A program made the translations under genes and the position numbers. A stretch of 64,000 nucleotides of DNA from CAXKXX01 sp964059975 (lineage in GTDB: Bacteria > Pseudomonadota > Gammaproteobacteria > Enterobacterales > Enterobacteriaceae): assembly GCA_964059975.1 (NCBI GenBank), contig CAXKXX010000005.1, forward strand, positions 72,511 to 136,510, read 5' to 3'. The notes below the pieces were generated by a model. That model did not search any database, was not told the origin of the DNA, and saw only the letters and a list, made by a program, of their open reading frames with translations. This document shows positions 18,986 to 29,083 of the stretch, one piece after another (positions within the stretch are counted from its first letter, which is position 1; each line of letters starts with the position of its first letter).

Positions 18986-20355
18986 TGTCAAGATCTTCGA
19001 CTCGTACTAATTACTATCAGGTAATGCTCTGAGATCCCTATTCTCATCCGAACATTTTTTCTATTTTCTAATACCGACTTAGTAGTTAGGTTGGTTAAGA
19101 TCGCACCGTCTACGTAAACTGCTATAAGTAACCTAGATGCCTAATCTGCTATTAAGGGTGGGCGATTACTTTTAACTGTTATTAAAGTAGCTTCTAAAAG
19201 TCATTAACCTTTCGGTATAGTATAAGCACCTGTTAATTTAGATCGAGATTTTAATTTCCCACTTTAAGTGAGTTAATGATCTCACATAAGTCGTTGTACG
19301 CCATTCTGCGTGGCCATCGGCTTTTCCATTAAAATTTAATATTTTTGTAAATTCAGTAAATGTATACTTTTTTAGATTGATAATATGTATTCAGTAAAAA
19401 ATTTTATATTATAGTAATTGTCTTGAATCTGTGATCAGACGAAAATTAACGCAAAAGAAATAAAGTAACTAGAATTTCTATAAATTATTTGATCTATATA
19501 TTTTATGAGACTTGATTAAAATACTATCGTAATAACCTTAAACTACTATCCGCACATAGCGCAGCTGCACCTAATTTAAGATCCTGTCTTTAAGAACCAT
19601 TTATCTTTTAGATCTCCCCACCAACTTTATTTTGAACGCCCTACTAATGCAGTCAAGCCTCATACTTTTAAGGCGGTCTTCTATAATTTTATTTCTTTAT
19701 ACATTCTTCACTCATTCTATCTTTGTATTAAGCTTCATTCGAATACTGAGCATATCTAGCTACTTTATCGATTTTATAGCTAGTGTTACTCCTTTAAATT
19801 GTTGATGTACGCTTTATCCTTAATACATCTAAATTACTTAATTTTTATTAATGTATGTACAATAAAGTTGGGTACTAGATTTCTCGTCATAACTCTTTTT
19901 TCTTGAGCTTATCTATGTTTTTGTGTCATGAGATGACAGATCTGAAGATGGGAACTCGACTATACGTCATCTTGAGTATAATCTTTTTAGTATTATACGT
20001 TTTTAAAAACAGCCCCTCGTGCGTTCTTAAATTTTAATGGCTTAGTCCATTTTGTACAATACGGCCTTAAGTGCTCTGAACCTTAGTTTCATCTGATAAA
20101 AGCAGAGATGGCAGAGCAGGATAGATACCTCACTTTAGGCATACAAAGTAGTCAGACTCCCTTTCGGGTGTATTATACTACAGAGCACATAGGGTGGCAT
20201 GAATCATTCGGAGTAGAATTTTACTTCGGAACTATGGCGTCTTCTCTGTGCTCAGATGTCTGATTAATAATTCGAGAAAGATAAGAGACCAAAATCCCTA
20301 CCTGTATGCTTGGGAGCAAGAATAGTCATTTTAAAAAATTGTTATCCTTTCATTC
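18986..20355. other. 1.4-kb gap between csp gene and murJ
   Basis: AT-rich, stops in all frames; no gene, RNA or recognisable remnant seen. Confidence 0.5.
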
Positions 20356-21900
20356 TTATACTTCTCCAGCGAGTCGGTAAGTAAAGTTGCGCAGGCGAAA
20401 TCCCAGAGCCGATAAAATTGTAAAATAGGTCGTAAAACCGACAAAGACCACTACGGATAAGCGAAAAAGGCGTTCCGGCATACTACCTTCATCCCACTCT
20501 GGCATTAAGCTCAGCATGCTAATAAGCATTACGGCCATTCCTGAAACAGCAAGGCCAAGCTTTCCCAGAAAACTTGGCCAGCCTGGTTGAGGCCGGAAGA
20601 TCTTTGTCTGTCGTAGTTTCCAATATAGAAGCGCAGCGTTTAGATAAGAAGCTAGACTTATTGATAACGCTAGTCCGGCATGCTTAAGTGAGCTAATAAA
20701 AGTTAGATTCATGACCTGTGTTATAATTAATGCTATAATAGCAATTTTTACCGGTATTTTAATTTGCTGTCGCGAATAGAAGCCCTGTGCTAGAACTTTT
20801 ACCAAAATCAGACCTATTAGCCCAACCGAGTAAGCCACTAAAATGCGTTGTGTCATCAGGGTGTCAAGGGAGCCAAACTTGCCATACTGAAATAATACAA
20901 CGATCAATGGTTTAGCTAGAATTCCCAATGCGATCGCGCTCGGAAGGGCGATTAAAAAACATATGCGTAGCCCCCAATCTATCATCCTTGAATAATCATT
21001 TTGATTACCACTTATGAAACTTTTTGATAAAGATGGCAAAAGAACAGTGCTTAGCGCAACTCCTAATACACCGGAAGGAAAATCTATTAGACGGTCCGCA
21101 TAATAAATCCAAGACACTGATCCTGATAATAGACATGAGGCGAATATAGTGTTTATAATCAATGAGATTTGGCTGACCGATACTCCAAGCATGGCAGGAC
21201 CCATCTGACGGATTACACGCCACACTCCGTCGTTATGTAATGTGAAACGAGGTAGCACTAGCATGCCTATCTTCCATAGATATGGCAACTGATAACTCAG
21301 CTGTAATATACCGCCTGCTAGGACTGCCCAAGCTAGTGCGAATACTGATGGATAAAAATAAGGGGCTGCAAAGAGCGCAAATCCAATCATACTAACGTTA
21401 AGCAGAGTCGGCGTAAAAGCTGGAATAGAAAAGCGATTCCAAGTGTTGAGGATTGCGCTCGCTAGAGAAGAGATTGAAATCATAAGGATATATGGAAAGG
21501 TGATACGCAGCAGTGCTGATGTCAAAGTGAATTTTTCTGGTGTATCAACAAATCCTGGTGCGGTGATGTGAACTATCCAAGGTGCAGTTGCTATGCCCAC
21601 CGCTGTTACCAGGGCTAATACAAGCGTCAGCGTTCCAGATATGTAGGCAACAAAAGTACGCGTAGCCTGCTGACCATGCTGACTTTTATATTCGGCTAAT
21701 ATTGGTACAAAGGCTTGAGAGAAAGCGCCTTCAGCAAAAATGCGGCGTAGCAAGTTGGGCAGCTTAAATGCGACAAAAAAAGCATCTGCTCCTGTACTAG
21801 CACCAAAAGTACGCGCGATAATGGCATCGCGTGCAAATCCAAATAGGCGAGAGAGTGTCGTCATGGTACTAGCTATTGTCAGTGATTTTAATAGGTTCAT
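20356..21900 (-). CDS. murJ: MurJ, lipid II flippase
   Basis: 514 residues (E. coli 511), a MOP-superfamily membrane protein of about 14 helices that moves lipid II across the inner membrane for murein assembly. The N-terminal signature SRLFGFARDAIIARTFGAS, FFVAFKLPNLLRRIFAEG and GAFSQAFVPILAEYKS are as in E. coli and keep the conserved arginines. I chose the ATG at 21898-21900 because the E. coli protein also begins MNLLKSL; a longer frame to 21933 would run into the hairpin at 21920-21957. The ribosome-binding site (AGAGAC) is weak. Its retention implies the cell still makes peptidoglycan. Confidence 0.96.
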   Translation of the reverse strand: MNLLKSLTIASTMTTLSRLFGFARDAIIARTFGASTGADAFFVAFKLPNLLRRIFAEGAFSQAFVPILAEYKSQHGQQATRTFVAYISGTLTLVLALVTAVGIATAPWIVHITAPGFVDTPEKFTLTSALLRITFPYILMISISSLASAILNTWNRFSIPAFTPTLLNVSMIGFALFAAPYFYPSVFALAWAVLAGGILQLSYQLPYLWKIGMLVLPRFTLHNDGVWRVIRQMGPAMLGVSVSQISLIINTIFASCLLSGSVSWIYYADRLIDFPSGVLGVALSTVLLPSLSKSFISGNQNDYSRMIDWGLRICFLIALPSAIALGILAKPLIVVLFQYGKFGSLDTLMTQRILVAYSVGLIGLILVKVLAQGFYSRQQIKIPVKIAIIALIITQVMNLTFISSLKHAGLALSISLASYLNAALLYWKLRQTKIFRPQPGWPSFLGKLGLAVSGMAVMLISMLSLMPEWDEGSMPERLFRLSVVVFVGFTTYFTILSALGFRLRNFTYRLAGEV

Positions 21901-21919
21901 GTCAGTCTCTGCTTTATAG

Positions 21920-21957
21920 AACCCCCAGCCCACGTCAGAAGGCGTGGGCTGGGGGTT
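21920..21957 (-). repeat. GC-rich 15-bp hairpin in the murJ leader
   Basis: Arms 21920-21934 and 21943-21957 (AACCCCCAGCCCACG and complement) with an 8-base loop. It ends 19 bases before the murJ ATG and is by far the most GC-rich spot in the gap. It could be a terminator of a lost upstream gene or a leader structure affecting murJ. Confidence 0.75.
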
Positions 21958-22520
21958 AGGTAATGTTACGTATCCGAAAAAGAGTGGCTACCATTTAATT
22001 TGATATTGGTTGAATGATAGTAATATATGCCTCCGTCTCTACTCATTAATTACTAAGTGCTCTTCATATGAAGCTTAATTTCAAACAAAATCTCATGCTA
22101 CGAAGCATTACACGTTTACGATGACTACGTAGTGCACAGATAGTCATAACATTATGAATGTATTGATAGAATAGCACATGAAATAAAAATAGAGACTCAC
22201 AATGCTGAGCGGGGCAACCTTTACGCCCGCCGTCTTAAATTTTCGAATTTCCAAAATTTATGTGCTCTTTCCAATAAGAGATGCTACTAGCATTGATCAG
22301 ATCGCTTACCTCGTTCCTTTCATATTACTCAGATAAAGGAGCGGCGCTCCGACTTTTTTGAATCTTAGAGCGCAGGATTTCCATATCGTAAGCGCAATCG
22401 TGGTGGGATGGCTGCTATGCCAATATCGAATTTTTGAAGGTTTGATAATAAATTGTTTCAGTATAGTAGCTTCTAGATGTCAATAATCCGCTCGTTCTAA
22501 GCTTTTTGTTCTCCGACTTT
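21958..22520. other. Gap between dcd and murJ
   Basis: 560 bases. asmA follows dcd in E. coli, but I see no recognisable asmA remnant. No RNA gene. Confidence 0.45.
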
Positions 22521-23102
22521 TTAGTCTTTATCAATTCGACTAGTCAGAGCGCTTTGCTGATCGCAGTATTTAGCGCCCCGCCGACTGTTGTAGGGGCGAG
22601 CAGCCGGACCAGACAAGGATTCAAAGCTCAATGCACAAATTGGCATTCCAGGACGTAAAGCTAAGGGCAGCTTACCTGCATTATAGAATTCGAGCACAAT
22701 ACGTCCTCTCCATCCGGGATCGATGCGATGAGCTGTAACGTGTACCATTAGCCCGAGACGCGCTAAAGAAGAGCGACCGTCTAGCCATCCAACTAGATCG
22801 TCTGGAAGTATCAGGGATTCAAGTGTTATTCCTAGTGCTAGTTCACCTGGATGCAGAAAAAAAGCTTTTTCTTCCGGAATGATTATCCTATCACTCATCA
22901 CGCGATCTAATGCGTTTCTGACTTCATTTTGTGGTCCACCGAGATCAATAAAGGCGACACTATGACTAAGGAATACCCTAAACTGATTACCTAATCGGAT
23001 ATCTACTGTAGCTCCATTAATGCGCTCTTTTGGAGGACGCGGTGAAATTACTAGCGTTGCACTATCTAGAGCAGTTTCTATATCGCGGTCGCACAATCTC
23101 AT
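22521..23102 (-). CDS. dcd: dCTP deaminase
   Basis: 193 residues, same length as E. coli. It deaminates dCTP to dUTP, the main supply of dUMP for thymidylate. The family core GRSSLARLGLMVHVTAH, with catalytic Glu in IVLEFYN and RIDPGWRG, is complete. The trimeric enzyme is cytoplasmic. It lies 122 bases downstream of udk on the same strand, the udk-dcd pairing typical of enterobacteria. Start ATG at 23100-23102 gives the E. coli N-terminus MRLCDRDIE. Confidence 0.97.
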   Translation of the reverse strand: MRLCDRDIETALDSATLVISPRPPKERINGATVDIRLGNQFRVFLSHSVAFIDLGGPQNEVRNALDRVMSDRIIIPEEKAFFLHPGELALGITLESLILPDDLVGWLDGRSSLARLGLMVHVTAHRIDPGWRGRIVLEFYNAGKLPLALRPGMPICALSFESLSGPAARPYNSRRGAKYCDQQSALTSRIDKD

Positions 23103-23224
23103 AATTTTTCTCTATTAGTCTCTGTAGCTAAATTAAAATCGCTAAGCCATAGATAGCAAGATCTAGGTTAATTTTAAAACAATGCTTTACTAGAAAGTGG
23201 TGGCATGCTAGATACTAAGTGGCA

Positions 23225-23866
23225 TTATTGAAAAAATTGGCTAATTTTTGCTTTTAGAATATCAATAGCTATACGATTCTTCCCCCCTCTCGGAACAATG
23301 ATGTCAGCATATTGTTTCGAAGGCTCGATAAATTGTAGGAACATAGGACGTACAGTTTTCTGGTATTGTGCCATTACTGAATCCATTAAACGACCACGTT
23401 CATTTACATCACGCTTCATGCGTCGCATTAAGCAGATATCTAGTGGGGTATCAACAAAAATCGAGAAATTCATTTCTTGGCGTAAACGAATGTCTGTTAG
23501 CAATAAAATCCCTTCTAGAATAATCACTTTTTTTGGCTCCAGATACCCAGTTTCTTTCTTGCGTGTATGCTCAGAATAGCTGTATAGCGGCACTTCTATC
23601 GCTTGCCCTGATTTCAGCATTTGTAAATGCTGAAAAAGTAGGTTGTGATCCATAGCGCTAGGGTGGTCGTAATTCGTTTGAATCCGTTCTCTCATAGTCA
23701 GATGCGTTTGGTCTTTGTAATAACTGTCTTCAGGAATCACGCCGATATGTTTATCGCCCACCTGTTCGCGTAGTTCATGATACAACGTACTGGCAATCAG
23801 GCTTTTTCCGGAGGCAGATGCGCCAGCTATACCGATAATGACGCACTGATGTGGCTTCTCAGTCAT
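23225..23866 (-). CDS. udk: Uridine kinase
   Basis: 213 residues, exactly the E. coli length. It phosphorylates uridine and cytidine with a nucleoside triphosphate in pyrimidine salvage. The P-loop GIAGASASGKS is at residues about 13-23, followed by the uridine-site segments NYDHPSAMD and PRGGKNRIAIDILKAK. I chose the ATG at 23864-23866 (MTEKPHQCVIIG, as in E. coli); an ATG 36 bases upstream adds 12 residues without homology. Ribosome-binding site AGGTCG is weak. In many enterobacteria mrp lies next upstream; here only remnants are found. Confidence 0.96.
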   Translation of the reverse strand: MTEKPHQCVIIGIAGASASGKSLIASTLYHELREQVGDKHIGVIPEDSYYKDQTHLTMRERIQTNYDHPSAMDHNLLFQHLQMLKSGQAIEVPLYSYSEHTRKKETGYLEPKKVIILEGILLLTDIRLRQEMNFSIFVDTPLDICLMRRMKRDVNERGRLMDSVMAQYQKTVRPMFLQFIEPSKQYADIIVPRGGKNRIAIDILKAKISQFFQ

Positions 23867-24640
23867 AAAATAACGACCTGATTTCTTAATGTAAAAAGGC
23901 AAGAAATAAACGTATTGATTATAAAGATTTAGGTAGTTTTCGCTACTCTATCGACGCTATCAATTAAAAGATACTACATGTTATCTCCGCATGGGGCTTC
24001 CTCCACAGAGACATATTCTTGTGGAAATATGCCTAGAAAATTAGCTATAAAATTCGGTAGGTTATTCATTTCCTAGGCTAATTACTATTTGCTCATAATG
24101 ATTTAGACTTTAAGTAGTCAAATATCCGGTGGCATTTCCTAAATAAAGTTTTAGACTGATTCTTAAGAAATGTTTCTTATACTCAAGTCTTAAAGGTCAG
24201 CTAATCATAAGTATTAGCGGCACATGAGCATATGAGTTTATATTTTCTATAACGCTTAATATGAGCACGGTAAAACCTTTTAGTACACCTAATAGTTTTT
24301 CTATATCTAGTATCGGGGGCTCCGAGTGTATAGCAACCTCTAGAGCATCAATCATTAATGAGAATCTTTAAAATATTCATTGAATATCTAATTGCTCTCT
24401 TCACGGTAATTATTATTTATAGTACTTAAGCATCTAGCTATATGTTTGGAAAATGACTAGTCTAGATTAATTAAAAAATTCTCCTATAACAACTGTATCG
24501 CCGCTTTTCTTTACACCGAGCCGTTTCGTAAAATATCAAAAATGATTGTTCAATAGGTAGCGCTATGGAGCACCCGGTCAGATCTTACCTGTATCAGCAT
24601 ATGCTGAGTAAACAACGAGATCGAACTTTATTCCAAATAT
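23867..24640. other. Gap upstream of udk
   Basis: No gene recognised; probably covers the decayed 3' part of mrp but I could not align it. Confidence 0.4.
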
Positions 24641-24649
24641 ATAATATAG

Positions 24650-25054
24650 CGGAGATAGATAAGTCTTAGCTATCGGAATCTATCGCCTCGGGAACTCGGC
24701 CATTTCGGCGTCATGACTACTGATACTAAGCTGTAGTCAATGATACTAAGCTGTAGTCAAGTCTGGACCGTTAGTTCTATTTTAAATAAATCTAATAGTA
24801 GCAATAGTAACTGTTATCTGCTTATTTTTAGAAATATGCGATTACTATTATTCTTATTCTCTTGTAAAGGTGCCGATAGAAAAATAGCAGGATCGATTAA
24901 ATGCACATTAAAGTATTAAGTAATATGCAATATTAAATTTTTTCAGTACAGCTAGATTGTTTTATAATTCTAGATTTTTAAAAGGATCTATCTGTGCTGT
25001 TTATAAGAAAGTCGGCCTTAAAAGCTTAAGGTTAGTCGTTGCATCATGCTTCTT
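24650..25054 (-). pseudogene. mrp: mrp (apbC) pseudogene, Fe-S carrier ATPase
   Basis: mrp is divergent from metG in E. coli, and the 1.35-kb gap fits its length. On the minus strand 24982-24926 reads FKNLEL*NNLAVLKKFN, against FQHPTLKHNLTTLKALH. At 24900 it reads LIDPAIFLSA, against LVMPFVWNSA; the spacing from the first block is 82 bases versus 87 in E. coli. At 24710, 272 bases from the first block (E. coli 270), RRNGRVPE sits where the P-loop SGKGGVGK should be, with key residues lost. Stops and frameshifts are many. Mrp is an Fe-S cluster carrier; its loss contrasts with the intact suf operon. Confidence 0.6.
24721..24760. repeat. 20-bp perfect tandem duplication
   Basis: TGATACTAAGCTGTAGTCAA occurs at 24721-24740 and again at 24741-24760. 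It lies within the mrp remnant, so it arose after that gene died. Confidence 0.95.
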
Positions 25055-25218
25055 ACTTATATGGGCACATTAATTTTAATCAGTTGCTTCTAGCGTAATA
25101 TGTCAGCAGCTTCGCGCATTCTTAGTGTACATAACTTGTAAAAAACTATTCTAGCTCTAAAGCATCTGATCGGTTAGCATCAAGCTTCTTGTTTATTTAA
25201 CAGAAACAGCTCCTCATT

Positions 25219-26880
25219 ATGGCTCAAGTCGCGAAAAAAATACTGGTGACGTGCGCTCTGCCTTATGCAAATGGTTCTATTCATCTTGGCCACATGCTTG
25301 AACACATCCAGGCGGATATCTGGGTTCGTTACCAACGAACCCTTGGTCATGAGGTTTATTTCATTTGTGCAGATGATGCACATGGCACGCCGATCATGCT
25401 GAAAGCACAGAAACTAAAAATGAATCCGGAGGCAATGATTAGACAAATAAAAAAAGAGCACGAACAGGATTTTTCCAGTTTTAATATTAGTTATGATAAC
25501 TACCATTCAACACATAGCGATCAAAACCGAGAGCTATCACATTTGATTTATGCTCGCCTAAAGAAAAATGGTTTGATCAAGACTCGAGTCATCGCCCAAT
25601 TATACGATCCAGAAAAAAACATGTTTTTACCTGACCGTTTTGTAAGAGGCGTCTGTCCAATATGTAAGTCAGAGGATCAATACGGCGATAACTGCGAAGC
25701 GTGCGGTGCAGTTTATAAGCCGACCGAGTTGATCGCTCCAAAATCTTTAGTCTCCGGAGTGACACCGGTTATGCGCAATTCCGAGCATTTCTTTTTTGAC
25801 TTGCCTAAATTTAGCGATATGCTAAATGGATGGACTCGTTCGGGCGCATTACAAAATCAGGTAGCAAACAAGATGCAAGAGTGGTTTAAAGGAGGCCTGA
25901 AACAGTGGGATATTTCTCGTGATGCACCTTATTTCGGCTTTGAAATACCAGATGCTCCGGGAAAGTATTTTTATGTCTGGATGGATGCACCTATCGGCTA
26001 TATTGGGTCCTTCAAAAATTTGTGCGACAAGCGCAGTGGTATAGATTTTGATGAGTTCTGGTCTAAAAATTCTAAAACTGAACTGTATCATTTTATCGGA
26101 AAGGATATCGTCTATTTTCATAGCCTATTCTGGCCGGCGATGCTAGAAGGCAGTCACTTTCGTAAGCCAAATAACATCTTCGTACACGGATATGTAACGG
26201 TAAACGGTAAAAAAATGTCTAAATCTCGAGGTACCTTTATTACAGCGAAAACTTATCTGGAGCATCTTGATTCTGACTGTCTACGTTATTATTTTTCAAC
26301 TAAACTTTCGTCGAGCATTGACGATATCGACTTAAACTTGGACGACCTGGTACAGCGTGTCAATACTGATATCGTGAATAAAATAGTTAATTTAGCTTCC
26401 CGTACCGCCGGATTTATCAACAAACGTTTTGGGGGTCAATTATCTGACAGACTGACCGATCTATCACTCTATTATACTTTTGTTGATGCAAAAGAGCGTA
26501 TTGGTGGAGCGTATGCCAACAGAGAATTCGGTCGCGCGGTACGCGAAATTATGGCGTTAGCTGATTTAGCTAATCGTTACGTGGATGTGCAAGCTCCGTG
26601 GCTAGTGGCAAAAGAGCCAGACGGAAACGTGCGCCTGCAGGCTATTTGTTCGATGGCTATTAATCTATTCCGATTACTCATAATTTATTTAAAGCCAGTT
26701 CTACCGGGGTTAACTGCGCGTAGCGAAGCCTTCCTTAATACTGAACTACGTTGGAGCACGGTTCATCAGCTTCTTTTAGCACATAAAATCAATGTATTCT
26801 CTACTTTATTTAAGCGTGTTGATCTGAATCAAGTTAAGAGCTTGGTCATGTCTTCGAGAGAAGATATGACCGCCTACTAA
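25219..26880 (+). CDS. metG: Methionyl-tRNA synthetase, lacking the C-terminal tRNA-binding domain
   Basis: 553 residues against 677 in E. coli. The class Ia core is complete. HLGH (HIGH motif) is near residue 24, the Zn knuckles CPIC and CEAC lie at about 146-161, and KMSKS lies in GKKMSKSRGTF near 335; the anticodon-binding helices follow. The protein stops right after the linker helix (LVMSSREDMTAY). The missing part is the EMAP-II/Trbp111-like dimerisation and tRNA-binding domain; the E. coli enzyme cut at about this point is an active monomer. Remnants of the lost domain follow the stop (26881-26945). Start ATG gives AQVAKKILVTCALPYANG as in E. coli; a weak AACAGAAACAGC precedes it. Confidence 0.96.
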   Translation: MAQVAKKILVTCALPYANGSIHLGHMLEHIQADIWVRYQRTLGHEVYFICADDAHGTPIMLKAQKLKMNPEAMIRQIKKEHEQDFSSFNISYDNYHSTHSDQNRELSHLIYARLKKNGLIKTRVIAQLYDPEKNMFLPDRFVRGVCPICKSEDQYGDNCEACGAVYKPTELIAPKSLVSGVTPVMRNSEHFFFDLPKFSDMLNGWTRSGALQNQVANKMQEWFKGGLKQWDISRDAPYFGFEIPDAPGKYFYVWMDAPIGYIGSFKNLCDKRSGIDFDEFWSKNSKTELYHFIGKDIVYFHSLFWPAMLEGSHFRKPNNIFVHGYVTVNGKKMSKSRGTFITAKTYLEHLDSDCLRYYFSTKLSSSIDDIDLNLDDLVQRVNTDIVNKIVNLASRTAGFINKRFGGQLSDRLTDLSLYYTFVDAKERIGGAYANREFGRAVREIMALADLANRYVDVQAPWLVAKEPDGNVRLQAICSMAINLFRLLIIYLKPVLPGLTARSEAFLNTELRWSTVHQLLLAHKINVFSTLFKRVDLNQVKSLVMSSREDMTAY

Positions 26881-26945
26881 CCAGTAGAGAGCTTCATAGA
26901 TCCTATTTATTTTTGATGATTTTGATGCAAGAACAGGAGAGGTGC
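26881..26945 (+). pseudogene. Remnant of the lost metG 3' domain
   Basis: Reading on past the TAA gives PVESFIDPI and, after a one-base shift, FDDFDAR. E. coli MetG has PVTGPLADDPI then FDDFAKVD here. The stop therefore falls at the domain linker, and the tRNA-binding domain is decaying behind it. Beyond about 26945 I can no longer align it. Confidence 0.65.
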
Positions 26946-27157
26946 GCTCGAATAAGTTATACTGATTTTAGTAAGCTTTTATAAATTGCTAAAACTAAGA
27001 TTTTATCTTGTTTAACAATTACCTTATATTTTTACTGGTACTTGTTTTAACTACCTATATTCACGCATGCTATAAACTGCTAAGTGCTAAAACTGCCAAA
27101 CTGACGCGTTGCTAACATACACCTTTAGAACCTGCGAAGAAGTGAGGTCGATGAAAT

Positions 27158-27194
27158 TAGCCTGCTCTTAATCCTAAAGATTAAGAGCAGGCTA
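27158..27194. repeat. 16-bp perfect hairpin downstream of metG
   Basis: Arms 27158-27173 and 27179-27194 (TAGCCTGCTCTTAATC and complement), 5-base loop. No T-run. About 280 bases past the metG stop. Confidence 0.8.
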
Positions 27195-27328
27195 CTCCGC
27201 TACATTACTGTCCAATAAAATTGGAAGACTTAGTGCGTATTTGCTTGTCGAAGATCATCCTAGATTTTCTTATGCGAGTAACGCGCATAAGAATCAGAAG
27301 GGCATATTACTTTTAATTCTAACTCAAT

Positions 27329-27374
27329 TAATAAAGGAAGGGTTCCATAAGTAATAAAGGAAGGGTCCCATAAG
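27329..27374. repeat. 23-bp tandem duplication
   Basis: Copies 27329-27351 and 27352-27374, beginning TAATAAAGGAAGGG, differ at one base. Confidence 0.9.
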
Positions 27375-27476
27375 ATATATCGATTTTTTATTAAGCGGTA
27401 TTTTAAAACTATAAACTTGTCTCTGAGCTCTATTTCTAGAATCCCTTAAAACTGCTATTAGTAGCACAACAACTTA

Positions 27477-27516
27477 AGTCGGTAATAGTAAGACACAGTC
27501 GGTAATAGTAAGACAC
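27477..27516. repeat. 20-bp perfect tandem duplication
   Basis: AGTCGGTAATAGTAAGACAC at 27477-27496 and 27497-27516, identical. Confidence 0.95.
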
Positions 27517-27603
27517 TTAATATGTGATTTTTTATAAAATAGATTACTATTGATCAATAGTAATAAGTATTTATTATACTATGCGAATCAAACATGGTAT
27601 AGC

Positions 27604-27810
27604 ATGCATACTACAAGTAAAAATCTTTTTGAACCGTATCGTAATATGTCTGGTCCAGAGTGCTTTGGAATTTTATTTCCAGATCTTGATATTCAGAGAA
27701 TTAAGGATGGGTTAGACAAAATCGTTTCAAGCTCATATAATCTGCATAGATTAGATGCTAACCTTTTTAAATTTAAAATAATACATAAAGTAAAATATCT
27801 ATATTTATAA
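27604..27810 (+). CDS. Small unrecognised reading frame
   Basis: 68 residues from ATG 27604 (or 86 from a TTG at 27550), ending TAA. I do not recognise it. The middle (MSGPECFGILFPDLDIQR, IKDGLDKIVSSS) looks more protein-like than the usual chance frames here, with acidic and hydrophobic residues evenly mixed, no signal peptide and no long membrane segment. No ribosome-binding site is seen before either start. It may be a surviving piece of a decayed gene rather than an expressed one. Confidence 0.25.
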   Translation: MHTTSKNLFEPYRNMSGPECFGILFPDLDIQRIKDGLDKIVSSSYNLHRLDANLFKFKIIHKVKYLYL

Positions 27811-28681
27811 ATAAATGGTGAGCATATCTATTTTTATAGATAGATATGCGTCTCATTCTAATAATTTTCTATCTCATTTGACTTTATATGTGAATGTTTA
27901 TAAGTAAATCTATATCAATTAAACTTAAGATATCACTACGCTATCTCAGCTATTCTAAAAGCAATAGTACCGTGTACTAGTGCACTATTAGTAGATAAGA
28001 AATAGTAGTAAGAGCGCACAGTGCTATTGACGCATATCAATGATATGAAAGTTCTATAAAATGGAGCGCGATAATTTTATATTATGTTAGAGAATTTATT
28101 TAAGATATTTAAGTAAAGTCATCTCTCCGCTATTCTTATTTATTTAAAATTTAGAAAATAAAAAATAGCATATGAGAATTTTTGATAGTTATTTTATTTA
28201 TAATTTTTGCGCTATTAATATTGTTATATATATTTTAATTATATATAAGTTGTGAAAATTAACGGTATATTCGTATAAGTCTACTATAAATGATAGTACT
28301 GTTTATCGCAACCAAAGAAATTTTTATTATTTTTTACCAAAATATCTAATTAATATTAGACTCATGGCGGCATCTAAAGGTAAAATAAAATGATTAGATC
28401 TTGGCTGATTTGTGCTCATTTTAGAGCAATGATATTATTTATTAATAAAAATAACTCCTGACATCAATTCCCTGGTTAAATCTATCTTATTTAAGAAAAA
28501 AATTTTTACTTTCAGATCTAGAAATTAAAAAATAAATAAATTTTACTCTAAGCTCATATATTATATTTGTTTAAACATTTTATTTTTCTAGCTATCTCTA
28601 CCAGAGATAGCTTCCATTATTGGGTTGTTTAATCCTCTCCGTCATTGATTACCATAAAGTGAATTTTTATTTATTGATAAA

Positions 28682-28735
28682 TAATCAGAGACATCACTTT
28701 TTAAAAAATTTTTAAAAAAGTGATGTCTCTGATTA
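28682..28735. repeat. 21-bp perfect hairpin in AT-rich DNA
   Basis: Arms 28682-28702 and 28715-28735 (TAATCAGAGACATCAC plus T-run, and complement). The 12-base centre is itself A6/T-rich. It lies 349 bases downstream of mnmE. Confidence 0.85.
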
Positions 28736-29083
28736 ATAGAATGCTAGAAATAACTATTGCATAATCATAATAAGACAAAATTTCATTTCATTGAAATGTG
28801 ATAAAGTTCTTAGAATTAGAGAAGATAATATAATTATGAATTCTATAGAGTCATTAGAAAAAAGAAAATAGTTGTGTACGAAACTACGGATTCGATCTTG
28901 AAGTTTTTTTATAAAAAGACAATTTTTATAAAATTTTTTGAACGTAGGGATTTTTTTCTATTAGTATAAGGAGTAATCATCGATTGAATCAGCAATAATG
29001 TTCTCCATAAATGCTCCTCTTGCTCAAAGCAAGTTATTTAAAGCGATGCACCAGAAGGGCACAATTACTACCAGAAAAAGTGT

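Larger units (their letters stand above)
26946..29083. other. 2.1-kb gap between metG and mnmE
   Basis: Holds a hairpin (27158-27194), two tandem duplications (27329-27374, 27477-27516), a small unrecognised frame (27604-27810) and a 21-bp hairpin (28682-28735). From about 27850 to 28900 the sequence is as AT-rich as the 6.8-8.8 kb stretch. No named gene. Confidence 0.5.
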
